Shown here one piece after another: positions 55,724 through 64,000 of a DNA stretch of 64,000 nucleotides (the first letter of the stretch is position 1; every line of letters begins with the position of its first letter). Below the pieces are notes generated by a model. The model ran no database searches. It was not told where the DNA came from and worked only from the letters and a program-made list of their open reading frames with translations. The translations under genes and the position numbers were made by a program. Source of the DNA: Pseudomonas sp. 8O (lineage in GTDB: Bacteria; Pseudomonadota; Gammaproteobacteria; Pseudomonadales; Pseudomonadaceae); assembly GCF_902506495.1 (NCBI RefSeq), contig NZ_LR733264.1, forward strand, positions 2,035,303-2,099,302, in the 5' to 3' direction.

Positions 55724-57546
55724 CGCATGATCTCGCCGCGCTCGGTGCTGCGTAGCACCGTCTCGGTAAAGCTGTTGAGGGATACGTAGCGCGCCAGGAA
55801 ACGCTCGAACACCGCACCGAGGAGAAATACCCCGGTACCGCGAAAAGCGTTCTCGTCGAACTCCAGGGTGATTTCCAGGCCACGGCCGAAGACGATCGGG
55901 CCGGGCATCGGCAGACGCCGTGTACAGGGTTTGGCGCTGACTTCGCGCAGGCCTTCGATCTGCAGTTGCAGCGCCGGATTCTGCATGTCGCCATACAGGC
56001 GCAGCATTTCACGCAAGGCAGCGGCGCCCTGGCCCTGCTCGGCCAGTGACAGGTAGTTCAGCGACAGCTGGCTGATCAGCCGCCAGGCCTGGTTGCCATG
56101 GGCCGGGCTGGCACGCGGACGACTCGGCCCCGCGACGCAGCGCACGCTCTGCACCGGCGCGCTGTCGGCCAGGGTGAAGTCGCTCTTGCCGATGCCGACG
56201 GTCATGAACAGCGGCAGGTCGCGGTTGGTGCACAGGGCACTGAGACCGAGCTGGCGCAAGTCATGGCGATAGGGCGCCTGGTGGCTGTCGACCAGGCTGA
56301 TGAAGGTTTCGCTGCCGACATAGCTGGAGCGAGTGCCGCTTCGGCGCTGCTCTGCCGACAGCACGCGCGGTTCACGGCGCACGATGTAATAGGCCTGATC
56401 GCGGCCATAGCGAGCAGGGTCGCGCACGGCATAGAAGGGCAGGAAGGGTTGCTCCGGACCACTGCCATGGCCACTGACGCCGCGCAGCGAATGGATCTCG
56501 AAATCCATCGGCCGCGTGCGGTCGGCGATGGCGTGGTGCTCGTGCACCTTGTCACTCAGGTGGATGCGATCCAGGCGCCGCGGGAACAGGTTGATCGCCG
56601 GAGTACAGAACGGCAGGAACTGACTGGCGCCGACCTGGTTCTGCAGGTGGCTGTCCACACGGTCGAACAACACGATCAATTCCAGCTCTTGACCGCTGCA
56701 CTGGCGCACGGCACGGCGCAAACCACAGAAATCGACGAACAGGAAACGCTGCGGCAGGGCGAAGTATTCCTGCAGCAGGCGATAGCCCTGGAAGGCCTGC
56801 GGCACCACTGGCAACGCCGCCTCGGCGTCATCGAAGCCGCAAGGGCGCAAGGCGTCGGCAGGCAGCCGTTCGACCCAGTCGCGCCCGGGCTGGCGGGCAA
56901 ACACGGCGATGCGGTTGCCCAGCAGTTGCTCATAAAGACGAAACGGCAGCTCGTCGAGGCCATTGAGATACAGCGGCAGGTTGTCCAGCTCCAGGCTGGC
57001 GAAGGGTATTTCGGCGCCGCTGCGCAGGGTGATACGCAGCGCGGCCTTGGCCCGTGGCTCGCTGGCGGCGAGGCGACCCAGCGCGGCGGCGGGGTTGCTG
57101 ATGTACTCGGCCTCCGCCACCTGCAGCGGCCACAGGGTGACCGAGTGAGCCGTGCGGTACTCGCAGGGAGTCTGGCTGTCCTTGCCGAGGGTGGCACGCA
57201 GCACGCTGTCGCGCGGCAGATTGAAGCTGCCGTTGAGCGCGCCGTCGTTGGCATCGGTGTGCAACTGCACCACGGTCATCGACGGCGTCGGCGCCAGGTA
57301 ATGCGGGTAGGCGACCTCCAACAGGTTATGGGTGAAGGTCGGATACTCGGCGTCGAGCTTCAATTGCACGCGGGCAGTCAGGTAGGCGAAACCTTCGAGC
57401 AGGCGTTCGACGTAGGGGTCGGCGCACTCCATTCCCGACAGCGTCAGGCGCCCGGCGATCTTCGGGTATTCGCGGGCAAACTCCTGGGCGCTTTCGCGGA
57501 TGTGCAGCAGTTCCTGGTTATACAGCTCCAGCAAACGGGGGTTCAT
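55687..57546 (-). CDS. tssF: T6SS baseplate subunit TssF
   Basis: 619 residues, DUF879 family baseplate protein. N-terminus [20 protein letters not shown] is characteristic, as is [23 protein letters not shown] 57546 overlaps the tssE stop by ATGA; an upstream open frame runs antisense to nothing useful and lacks RBS. Works with TssG and TssE in the wedge. Confidence 0.95.
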   Translation of the reverse strand: MNPRLLELYNQELLHIRESAQEFAREYPKIAGRLTLSGMECADPYVERLLEGFAYLTARVQLKLDAEYPTFTHNLLEVAYPHYLAPTPSMTVVQLHTDANDGALNGSFNLPRDSVLRATLGKDSQTPCEYRTAHSVTLWPLQVAEAEYISNPAAALGRLAASEPRAKAALRITLRSGAEIPFASLELDNLPLYLNGLDELPFRLYEQLLGNRIAVFARQPGRDWVERLPADALRPCGFDDAEAALPVVPQAFQGYRLLQEYFALPQRFLFVDFCGLRRAVRQCSGQELELIVLFDRVDSHLQNQVGASQFLPFCTPAINLFPRRLDRIHLSDKVHEHHAIADRTRPMDFEIHSLRGVSGHGSGPEQPFLPFYAVRDPARYGRDQAYYIVRREPRVLSAEQRRSGTRSSYVGSETFISLVDSHQAPYRHDLRQLGLSALCTNRDLPLFMTVGIGKSDFTLADSAPVQSVRCVAGPSRPRASPAHGNQAWRLISQLSLNYLSLAEQGQGAAALREMLRLYGDMQNPALQLQIEGLREVSAKPCTRRLPMPGPIVFGRGLEITLEFDENAFRGTGVFLLGAVFERFLARYVSLNSFTETVLRSTERGEIMRWKARPGRRPNL

Positions 57547-58058
57547 GAGCGTCTCCGCTGCTCGGCGGGCAGCACCTGCACATGGCCGGACTCCAGGTCC
57601 AGCTCGGTGCGCAGCAGTAAGGGCAGGGCCACCGGCTGTGCCCACAGGTCACCCTGAATCTCGAAACTCAGGGCGTTATGGTTCATCTGTTCGTGACCGA
57701 CATGCGCCCGCACCCGCACGCTATGAGCCAGGATGCGCGGTTCGAAGGTGATGATGGCGCGCTGGATCAGATTCTCCAGGGCGGCGATATCGACCCCGGA
57801 AACACTGCTGCCGGCCAGCGGCGGCAGGCCATAGTTGATCACCGAGGTGCCTGCCGGCGTGTGCCGCGTGGTGTCGGCATCGAGCAGGGCGATGGTATTG
57901 AACAACCAGGTCAGATCGCGCAGCACCGAAGCCTTGAGCTGGTTCATCGACAGCACGCGGCGATCCGCGCTTTCCTGCGGGTTGCCGGGCTCATCGTCGG
58001 TCAGGCGATCGAGCAGCGAGGGCTGCAAGCGCTCGCGTGGGGTCATGGGGCTGATCAT
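57543..58058 (-). CDS. tssE: T6SS baseplate subunit TssE (gp25-like)
   Basis: 171-residue gp25-like lysozyme-fold baseplate protein that starts sheath assembly. Typical: [13 protein letters not shown] near the N-terminus, [12 protein letters not shown] in the middle, and [20 protein letters not shown]. It follows the effector-immunity pair after eight bases. Confidence 0.94.
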   Translation of the reverse strand: MISPMTPRERLQPSLLDRLTDDEPGNPQESADRRVLSMNQLKASVLRDLTWLFNTIALLDADTTRHTPAGTSVINYGLPPLAGSSVSGVDIAALENLIQRAIITFEPRILAHSVRVRAHVGHEQMNHNALSFEIQGDLWAQPVALPLLLRTELDLESGHVQVLPAEQRRRS

Positions 58059-58066
58059 GCGCAGGT

Positions 58067-58519
58067 TTACCAGTCGAACATCGCGGTGTAGTTCTTCTGA
58101 TCACCGACGCCGCGCAGGCAACTGGCACTCTGCGCCAGCACCGATGGTTCCAGCTGGCCCTTGATCAGTCGAATGGCCTTGTATTGCGAATGACATTCCA
58201 GTTTGTTGTCCGCCACGGGGGCTACATGCAGCACCATGACGATCGGCACATCCTGAAAGGTTTCGACATGTGCCTGGCCATCCTTGCCGACGCTGAAATG
58301 ACACGGCGAGGGAATGTCCAGCGGCAGTACGCTCTGATCTGGCTTGCGCAATACGCAGGCCTGTCCGGCATTCTCCAGTCTATAAATCTGCCCTGCCAGG
58401 TCCACGTGCTCAGGGTAGCCAGAATTGCCTGTGGCAGGCGGTGGAGTCGATTCGGCGCATGCACAGAGGCTGGTCAGCATGCCGAGCAGCAGTAAAGGTG
58501 TACGAAGGCGCTTGCTCAT
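58067..58519 (-). CDS. Putative periplasmic immunity lipoprotein for Tae4
   Basis: 150 residues with a lipoprotein-like signal ([20 protein letters not shown]; candidate lipobox LCAC). The mature part has four or more cysteines and looks beta-rich ([20 protein letters not shown]). Its start overlaps the tae4 stop, the classic place for cognate immunity, and the periplasmic location suits an amidase effector. It does not show the small all-helical Tai4 pattern I know, so it may be another immunity type. Confidence 0.65.
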   Translation of the reverse strand: MSKRLRTPLLLLGMLTSLCACAESTPPPATGNSGYPEHVDLAGQIYRLENAGQACVLRKPDQSVLPLDIPSPCHFSVGKDGQAHVETFQDVPIVMVLHVAPVADNKLECHSQYKAIRLIKGQLEPSVLAQSASCLRGVGDQKNYTAMFDW

Positions 58520-58974
58520 GCCAGCTCCCAGAACCAGATCTGCCGGGCCATGTGCCTCGGGTCAGCGTAACGGCCTGCAGTAAAGCCGCGCTTCCACAGA
58601 TCGATGTGATCGCCCGTGCGCTCATCGACGGTCTGTCCGGCTTGCTGGAAACAGTCCTTGAAGAAGATCAGTCCGGTCTTGTCGGCCAGCTTGAGACGTT
58701 CCTGTGCACTGCCACCGATGATCAACGGGCGGCCCAAGTGGTGTTTCCACAACCAGTTGGCCAATGATTCAGCGCCCCTGGCGTGTGCGTGCGCACATTT
58801 GGGTTCGCTGTAGGTGGACTGGTTGACCTTGATGGTCTGCTCGGCATTGAGCGTGTAGCTCATGCGAATGGCGCATTGGTTCGCCCATGGACCATCACAT
58901 ACCTTGCCGTCGGGGTACTCGTTCCAGATCTTGAGATATTCGTTCCACAGATTGATAAACGAAGGCTTGGCCAT
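58516..58974 (-). CDS. tae4: T6SS amidase effector Tae4
   Basis: 152-residue NlpC/P60-like amidase that cuts the gamma-D-Glu-mDAP bond of peptidoglycan in target cells. Catalytic Cys34 in ANQCAIRMSYTLN and His123 in TGDHIDLW; paired cysteines at about 60 (EPKC) and 108 (KDCF) could form the known stabilising disulfide. The ending RQIWFWELA is family-typical. No signal peptide, consistent with delivery via Hcp. Lies between hcp and its immunity gene, inside the structural operon. Confidence 0.93.
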   Translation of the reverse strand: MAKPSFINLWNEYLKIWNEYPDGKVCDGPWANQCAIRMSYTLNAEQTIKVNQSTYSEPKCAHAHARGAESLANWLWKHHLGRPLIIGGSAQERLKLADKTGLIFFKDCFQQAGQTVDERTGDHIDLWKRGFTAGRYADPRHMARQIWFWELA

Positions 58975-59054
58975 GAAACGGTCTCATTACTGGGTGAATC
59001 GGATTCTTCCCAAGGCCGACCGCCCCCGGCGCAGGCCCCGGGGGCGGCAGGACA

Positions 59055-59543
59055 TCAGATCTTGACGTTGGAGCGGATGTTCCAGCCGTACTTGATCGGG
59101 CCGCCGTCCTTGGTGCCGTCGGCTTTCTGCGGCTGGTAATCGACGGTGACCTTGGCGAAGTTCAGGGTGATGTTCTCGATCAGACGGTCATCGCTGCCCG
59201 AACCGCCGGTGCTCAGCGAGGAGATCAGCACTTCCTCGAGGTTGATGATCAGGTACTCCACCTGAGCGTCGCCGCCCGCCTTGCGCACGGTCAGGGTGAC
59301 CTTGGGCACGTGCTTGCCGCTGGAGCAATGCATCATCAGGTTGGGGCTGGCCTTGTCGACGAACTTGGTCAGCGACAGGTCCTGGATGCTCACCTTGCCA
59401 GCGCCACCGCCGGTACCGGTGTGCATGTTTCCGGACTGGGACATGCCCCAGCTCCAGTTGAGTACTTCGATTTCGTCCTTGTGGGTCTTGTCCTGAGACT
59501 CGCCCTTGATGTCACCGATTTTGATGAAGATATCGACAGCCAT
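59055..59543 (-). CDS. hcp: T6SS tube protein Hcp
   Basis: 162 residues; forms hexameric rings of the inner tube. MAVDIFIKIGDIKGESQDKT start, LNWSWGMSQSGNMHTGTGGG and the C-terminal GGPIKYGWNIRSNVKI are family-typical. Preceded by CAGGAGAAAAC. Separated from tssC by 128 bases with strong hairpins, which suggests separate expression control. Confidence 0.96.
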   Translation of the reverse strand: MAVDIFIKIGDIKGESQDKTHKDEIEVLNWSWGMSQSGNMHTGTGGGAGKVSIQDLSLTKFVDKASPNLMMHCSSGKHVPKVTLTVRKAGGDAQVEYLIINLEEVLISSLSTGGSGSDDRLIENITLNFAKVTVDYQPQKADGTKDGGPIKYGWNIRSNVKI

Positions 59544-59589
59544 GTTTTCTCCTGGGTGTGGTCATCGCCACGAGGGTGTGGAAATGCGA

Positions 59590-59664
59590 AAAGCCCGGGG
59601 CTTTCCATGTATCAGGCAGGCGGGCCTCACGCGGCGACGTCGCCGGGTAGGACCCGCATGCCTG
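59590..59664 (-). promoter_or_regulatory. Hairpins between tssC and hcp
   Basis: A long stem pairs CAGGCATGCGGGTCCT (59664-59649, minus) with AGGCCCGCCTGCCTG (59627-59613), enclosing the palindrome GGCGACGTCGCC. It starts eight bases after tssC. A second small hairpin with AAAGC/GCTTT arms and a GTTTC-like T-run follows (59604-59590). This looks like an mRNA-processing or partial-termination site raising hcp over tssBC. Confidence 0.55.
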
Positions 59665-59671
59665 CCGGGGC

Positions 59672-61165
59672 TCAGGCGCCCTTGGCCGACGGCAGTTTGG
59701 AAACCAGCCGCAGCGACACCGTCAGCCCTTCGAGCTGATAGTGCGGGCGCAGGAAGAACTTCGAGTTGTAGTAGCCGGGGTTGCCCTCGACCTCTTCCAC
59801 CACCACTTCGGCGGCGGCCAGCGGATGCTGCGCCTTGGTGGTCTCGGTGGAGTGGGCCGGATCACCGTCGACGTACTTGAGGATCCAGTCCTGCAGCCAG
59901 AGCTGCATTTCGTCCCGCTCCTTGAACGAGCCGATCTTGTCGCGAACGATGCACTTGAGGTAGTGCGCGAACCGGCAGGTGGCGAACAGGTAAGGCAGGC
60001 GCGCGGCCAGGTTGGCGTTGGCAGTGGCGTCCGGGTCGTCGTACTCGGCCGGTTTCTGCAGCGACTGCGCACCGATGAAGGCGGCGAAGTCGGTGTTCTT
60101 CTTGTGCAGCAACGGCATGAAGCCGTTCTTCGCCAGCTCGGCCTCACGACGGTCGGAGATGGCAATCTCGGTTGGGCACTTCATGTCCACGCCACCGTCG
60201 TCGGTGGGGAAGGTGTGCGCCGGCAGGTTCGGCACTTCGCCGCCGGACTCCACGCCACGAATGCGCGAACACCAGCCGTAGTGCTTGAACGAACGGTTGA
60301 TGTTCACCGCCATGGCGTAGGCGGCGTTGGCCCAGGTGTACTTGCTGCTGTCGGCGCCGTCGGTGTTTTCCTCGAAGGCGAAGGCCTCCACCGGATCGGT
60401 CTTGGCGCCATAGGGCAGGCGCGCGAGAAAGCGCGGCATGGTCAGGCCGATGTAGCGCGAATCCTCGGACTCGCGCAGCGAGCGCCAGCCGGCGTATTCC
60501 GGAGTGGTGAAGATCTTGGTCAGGTCACGCGGGTTGGACAGCTCCTGCCAGGAGCCCATGCCCATCACGGTCGGCGAGGCGGCCGAAATGAACGGTGCGT
60601 GCATCGCCGCGCAGACCTTGGACAGCTCGCCAAGCAACTCGACATCGGGCGGCGACTGGTCGAAGTAGTAGTCGCCGACCAGGCAGCCGTAGGGCTCGCC
60701 ACCGAACTGGCCGTACTCCTCTTCGTAGAGCTTCTTGAACACCGGGCTCTGGTCCCAGGCGGTGCCCTTGAATTTCTTCAGGGTCTTGTGCAGCTCCGGC
60801 TTGGAGATGTTGAGCACGCGGATCTTCAGCTGCTCGTCACTCTCGGTGTTGTTGACCAGATAGTGCAGGCCACGCCAGGCACTTTCCACCTGCTGGAAGT
60901 CGCTGTGGTGGATGATCTGGTTGACCTGTGCGGTGAGCTTGGCATCGATGGCGGCGATGATCGACTCGATCGACTTGATCGCATCGTTGGAGATCAGATC
61001 AGTCTGCGCCAGCGCCTGCTCGGCCAGGGTACGCACGGCAGTCTCCACCGCTTCCTTGGCACGTTCGGTCTTGGGTTTGAATTCCTGCATCAGCAGCGAA
61101 GCGAATTCGCTGGTCTGCTCGGTACTGGCCAGTGCGGCCCGGTCTTGTTGCAACTGTTCGCTCAT
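59672..61165 (-). CDS. tssC: T6SS sheath large subunit TssC
   Basis: 497 residues; with TssB builds the contractile sheath. Family segments: FQQVESAWRGLHYLVNNTES, EYGQFGGEPYGCLVGDYYF, and PAEYDDPDATANANLAARLP. Located 14 bases after tssB. Confidence 0.96.
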   Translation of the reverse strand: MSEQLQQDRAALASTEQTSEFASLLMQEFKPKTERAKEAVETAVRTLAEQALAQTDLISNDAIKSIESIIAAIDAKLTAQVNQIIHHSDFQQVESAWRGLHYLVNNTESDEQLKIRVLNISKPELHKTLKKFKGTAWDQSPVFKKLYEEEYGQFGGEPYGCLVGDYYFDQSPPDVELLGELSKVCAAMHAPFISAASPTVMGMGSWQELSNPRDLTKIFTTPEYAGWRSLRESEDSRYIGLTMPRFLARLPYGAKTDPVEAFAFEENTDGADSSKYTWANAAYAMAVNINRSFKHYGWCSRIRGVESGGEVPNLPAHTFPTDDGGVDMKCPTEIAISDRREAELAKNGFMPLLHKKNTDFAAFIGAQSLQKPAEYDDPDATANANLAARLPYLFATCRFAHYLKCIVRDKIGSFKERDEMQLWLQDWILKYVDGDPAHSTETTKAQHPLAAAEVVVEEVEGNPGYYNSKFFLRPHYQLEGLTVSLRLVSKLPSAKGA

Positions 61166-61179
61166 GGTGGTCTTCCGAA

Positions 61180-61695
61180 TCAGGCCTGGGGCTCGTTGTC
61201 CTGGGGTTTCGGCGCGCTAGCCAGGGCCTGCAGCAGTGCAGGGTCCTTGATCGCCTTCATGATGATGTCCTCGGCGCCGGTCTTGCCGTCCATGTAGGTC
61301 AGCAAGTTGGCCAACTGGGTACGGGCCTCGAGCAGTTGCTTGAGGGCATCGACCTGGCGCGCCACGGCGGCCGGGCTGAAGTCGTCCATGCTCTGGAAGG
61401 TCATGTCGACGCTCAGGTTGCCTTCGCCAGTCAGCTCGTTAGGCACGTTGAAGGCCACGCGCGGCTTCATCGCCTTGAGGCGCGAGTCGAAGTTGTCGAC
61501 GTCGATTTCCAGGAACTTGCGCTCGGCCACTGGCGCCAAAGGCTCGGCCGGCTTGCCAGTAAGGTCGGATATGACGCCCATGACGAACGGCAACTGCACC
61601 TTCTTCTCGGCGCCGTACAACTCGACGTCGTACTCGATCTGCACCCGTGGCGCGCGGTTGCGCGCGATGAACTTCTGAGAACTGCTGTTCGCCAT
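61180..61695 (-). CDS. tssB: T6SS sheath small subunit TssB
   Basis: 171 residues; sheath partner of TssC. Begins MANSSSQKFIARNRAPRVQI, with VQLPFVMGVISDLTGKPAEP in the middle. Its C-terminal helix provides contacts with TssC. Preceded by CAGGAGAAAATC. Confidence 0.96.
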   Translation of the reverse strand: MANSSSQKFIARNRAPRVQIEYDVELYGAEKKVQLPFVMGVISDLTGKPAEPLAPVAERKFLEIDVDNFDSRLKAMKPRVAFNVPNELTGEGNLSVDMTFQSMDDFSPAAVARQVDALKQLLEARTQLANLLTYMDGKTGAEDIIMKAIKDPALLQALASAPKPQDNEPQA

Positions 61696-61779
61696 GATTT
61701 TCTCCTGGTCGCCTGACGCGACGCGGCGTGTCGGCCTTCGGCCATCTACGGTGAAGCGTGATCCCGCATGCCAGGCCGA

Positions 61780-62805
61780 TCAGGCCTGGTCTGCGTCGGG
61801 GCCGCGCAGGTTTTCGAACTGGTTCATGCCATCGGGAATCAGGTTGCGCACGATGGTCGCGAAGTCGGCATTGACCAGGCTGCGAGCCCGGTTGAGCAGC
61901 ACCGGCAATGGGCTGGATGGCTCGTGGCGGGCGTAGTAGGTGAGGATCCGCTCCAGGCTTCTGAGCACATCATCGCGATTGCTGATTTCGCCGCTGGCGC
62001 GTGCTACGGCAGGCGCCGACGCGTGCTGCGCCAGCTGCTCTTGCGCAGCTTCGCCACCTGCCGGGTAATCCTCCGAAGCGGCCCCAACCGGGCTGTCGCC
62101 GAGCACCTGCAGGGCAAGCTTGAGCGGTTGCTGCAGCGCAGAGAAATCCACGCCCTGTGCCGAGCCGACCTGTTCGCTGACCAGTTGCTCGATGGCGTTC
62201 AAACTGTGCAGCGCACGCTTCAGGGCTTCGTGTGTGAGCTGCAAGGCTTCGCTGTCGGCATCCTGCAGGGCGCCGCCGAGTTCCTCGATGCTGAGGCTTT
62301 CGCTATTGGCCAGATGCAGGCCGGCGGCATTCAGTGCCGCGCGTACGGTGATGTTGCCGAACACCCGCGAACGCACCAGCACAGCACTGCGCAACAGGCC
62401 GATATTGGTCTCGCAGGTCAGCGCGGAGAGAGTATTGATGCGTACGGTGGGGTCGTTGTCATCATCGACATCGAGCTGCGGATGAATCTCGGGCCAATAG
62501 CGCGAGAGCAGTTCGAAGATCAATTCGAGGCTGTCGGCAAGGCCTTCGACACCGCGCAACGCCAGGCGGCTTTGCAGCAGATAGCGCGTGATGCGCAGGT
62601 CCTTGCTGCGTTGCAGCAGGAGGTGACAGCTCTGTTCCAACTGACGCCATTCGGGCGGCTCGGCGGCCTGGATGGCATCACCCATGCTGCGCTCCGGGCG
62701 CCCCAGCGCGTCGCGCTCAAGCTGGAGAAAATCGCTGTCGTATTCCAGGTCTTCACCGCATGGCGATGCATCTGAAACAGCGGTGAGCAACAACGAATTC
62801 TCCAC
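61780..62805 (-). CDS. tssA: T6SS baseplate/sheath cap protein TssA (ImpA-N domain)
   Basis: 341 residues with an N-terminal ImpA domain (SDASPCGEDLEYDSDFLQLE; LLSRYWPEIHPQLDVDDDND) and a C-terminal coil of the TssA1 type. The start is GTG 62805 (VENSLLLTAVSD), with AAGGAG eight bases upstream; ATGs further upstream lack RBS. First gene of the leftward T6SS operon. Confidence 0.93.
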   Translation of the reverse strand: MENSLLLTAVSDASPCGEDLEYDSDFLQLERDALGRPERSMGDAIQAAEPPEWRQLEQSCHLLLQRSKDLRITRYLLQSRLALRGVEGLADSLELIFELLSRYWPEIHPQLDVDDDNDPTVRINTLSALTCETNIGLLRSAVLVRSRVFGNITVRAALNAAGLHLANSESLSIEELGGALQDADSEALQLTHEALKRALHSLNAIEQLVSEQVGSAQGVDFSALQQPLKLALQVLGDSPVGAASEDYPAGGEAAQEQLAQHASAPAVARASGEISNRDDVLRSLERILTYYARHEPSSPLPVLLNRARSLVNADFATIVRNLIPDGMNQFENLRGPDADQA

Positions 62806-63186
62806 GTACTCGATCTCCTTATCGATTTGAACCGTGTCACAAAAGTGCAGTAGCTTCATCCTGGCTTGCACTAAGCCAATCAACCTTTAATATTGATTGG
62901 CCACTACACGATTTCGATGGCGTCGCGCATTTTTCAACTTAAAAATGTTTAAAGTCAAGGTAGACTGGCGCCCACCCAAGACCTTTGTGACTGAGGACAA
63001 AGTTTCGGGAAGTTGCGCGCTTCGACGCATACGGGAATCACGAAGCAAAAGGTAAGATCGCGTGTTTTCGCGTTCCAGAGCCCGCTTGATGGACTTTTGA
63101 AGAGGGATGTATGCGGCCTGAAAGCCGCATGAATAAAGGCTTTCATGAGTTTTTCGGGATTCACGAAAGCCGGGCAAGGAGGCCAA
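62806..63186. promoter_or_regulatory. Divergent T6SS promoter region (tssA / tagH)
   Basis: 381 bases, clearly AT-richer than the genes (for example 62881-62955). Contains hairpins ATGCGGC/GCCGCAT (63111-63117, 63124-63130) and GGCTTTC/GAAAGCC (63138-63144, 63165-63171) in the tagH leader. Promoters for both operons must lie here, but I could not settle a sigma-70 or sigma-54 site. Confidence 0.6.
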
Positions 63187-64000
63187 ATGGCGCTGCGTTT
63201 GATCATCACCAGCTATCACAAGATCACCCCTGGTCAATGCCCCGAGAAAACCCTGGAATATGGTTCGCTGGCAATTGGCCGCGGGCCTGATAATGACTGG
63301 GTATTACCGGACCCGTCGCGCCTTGTTTCGACGAAGCATTGCCTTGTGCAAAACAAGGATGGCCGCTACTACATCACTGACAGCAGCACCAATGGTGTGG
63401 AGCTGGTCAAGGCTGGTGTACGCATGCAACGCGGCAACAGTGAACTTCTGAATCACGGCGAAGTTATTCGCATCGGTGAATACGAAATTCAGGTAGCACT
63501 GGAAAGTTCCATTGCAGAAGGCGCCGCACCGTTTTCCGCCGTCCCTTCCGGGAGCAGTTTCGAAGCCCTGATGGCGAGCCATCAGGACGCTCCGCCCGCA
63601 CCTTTCAGCTCCCCGGCAACTCCCTTCGACTCCCCGGCCAGCGCCCACCTGCAGAGCGTCGCCCCACACGAGACATTGCCGGATCTTTTCGACTTTCTCG
63701 GCCCAAGCACATCGGCGCCAGTACCTGTCTCCGATCATGTCCCGGCGCAGCAGCATGACTTCCGTCCACCAGAGGTCAGAACCCCCCCGGTCGAGCAGAA
63801 ACCAAGCCTCGAGCCAGGCCTGATCCCCGATGACTGGGACCTGCTCGACAACATCACACCTGCCGCGACAACCCCGGCAGCAGCGCCAGCCGTGGACCTT
63901 GCCCTGCAGGCAGAGCCGGCACCTTTGCCACCTCTGCCTGCAGTACCTGCCCCCGCGCCTGCTCCTGCTCCTGCTCCTGCCCCTGCTCCTGCCCCTGCCC
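63187..64000 (+). CDS. tagH: T6SS FHA-domain protein TagH (Fha), partial
   Basis: Open to the window edge; 271 codons visible. Starts MALRLIITSYHKITPGQCPE after CAAGGAGG. The FHA domain covers about residues 20-100: LAIGRGPDNDWVLPDPSRLV, STKHCLVQ and ITDSSTNGVEL, keeping the Arg, Ser, His and Asn of phosphothreonine recognition. A long low-complexity Pro/Ala linker follows, ending in tandem PA repeats at the edge. In T6SS post-translational control Fha is phosphorylated by PpkA. Divergent from tssA; tssJKLM expected beyond the edge. Confidence 0.93.
   Translation, partial: MALRLIITSYHKITPGQCPEKTLEYGSLAIGRGPDNDWVLPDPSRLVSTKHCLVQNKDGRYYITDSSTNGVELVKAGVRMQRGNSELLNHGEVIRIGEYEIQVALESSIAEGAAPFSAVPSGSSFEALMASHQDAPPAPFSSPATPFDSPASAHLQSVAPHETLPDLFDFLGPSTSAPVPVSDHVPAQQHDFRPPEVRTPPVEQKPSLEPGLIPDDWDLLDNITPAATTPAAAPAVDLALQAEPAPLPPLPAVPAPAPAPAPAPAPAPAPA

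Noticed and set aside
62806..63186. Sigma-54 promoter for the T6SS operons
   Set aside because: No convincing GG-N10-GC element with the TGGCAC/TTGC context was found on either strand.
63950..64000. Short tandem repeat as a CRISPR or separate repeat locus
   Set aside because: It is an in-frame CCTGCT/CCTGCC run coding for Pro-Ala within tagH.

Overview
The window is a high-GC gammaproteobacterial chromosome segment, most likely Pseudomonas (gene order suggests the mendocina/oleovorans/stutzeri side of the genus). Its backbone is the replication-origin-proximal gene string known from P. aeruginosa: def-fmt-rsmB-trkA, a small PilZ protein, a lauroyl-type acyltransferase, tag, glyQ-glyS, gmhB and a plsC-type acyltransferase. 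Accessory blocks have been inserted into or added after this string.

Left part (about 4.3-19.6 kb): a nearly complete ectoine/5-hydroxyectoine uptake and catabolism set. It comprises doeD and doeC (transaminase and semialdehyde dehydrogenase), doeX (Lrp/AsnC regulator), doeB, doeA, eutC, eutB, the PLP-binding MocR regulator enuR, and a divergent ehuBCDA ABC importer. A shared GTCCTAGT-containing motif lies upstream of eutB and in the enuR/ehuB divergent region and is a good EnuR operator candidate. Two unrelated genes sit inside the block: a queuosine-precursor transporter (yhhQ) preceded by what looks like a preQ1-I riboswitch, and an NlpC/P60 hydrolase.

Middle (20.4-28.0 kb): seven overlapping, translationally coupled genes encoding a KAS-III-like condensing enzyme, a 3beta-HSD-like reductase, an MBL-fold hydrolase, an F390-synthetase-like adenylating enzyme, an ATP-grasp ligase, a GNAT-like protein and a Rieske oxygenase. 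I do not recognise a described pathway with this composition; it is the best candidate for a new system. Housekeeping genes follow (acyltransferase, PPOX flavoprotein, tag, glyQS, gmhB, plsC), with a good LexA box between tag and glyQ. From 34.9 to 40.6 kb there is a phospholipid-head-group operon resembling E. coli ynbABCD, with two additional genes. A diguanylate cyclase and an orphan lipoprotein come next.

Right part (43.7-64.0 kb): one half of a type VI secretion locus. Reading leftwards from the divergent promoter region: tssA-tssB-tssC-hcp-tae4-putative immunity-tssE-tssF-tssG-tssH(clpV)-vgrG-EagR-type chaperone-rhs(HNH tip)-immunity. It ends in remains of an older Rhs toxin cassette (duplicated Rhs core end, toxin tail fragment, orphan immunity gene). 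tagH (FHA) starts divergently and runs off the right edge, so tssJKLM are probably just outside. No tRNA, rRNA, CRISPR array, insertion sequence or prophage was seen. Dispersed REP-like inverted repeats occur in nearly every accessory intergenic gap.
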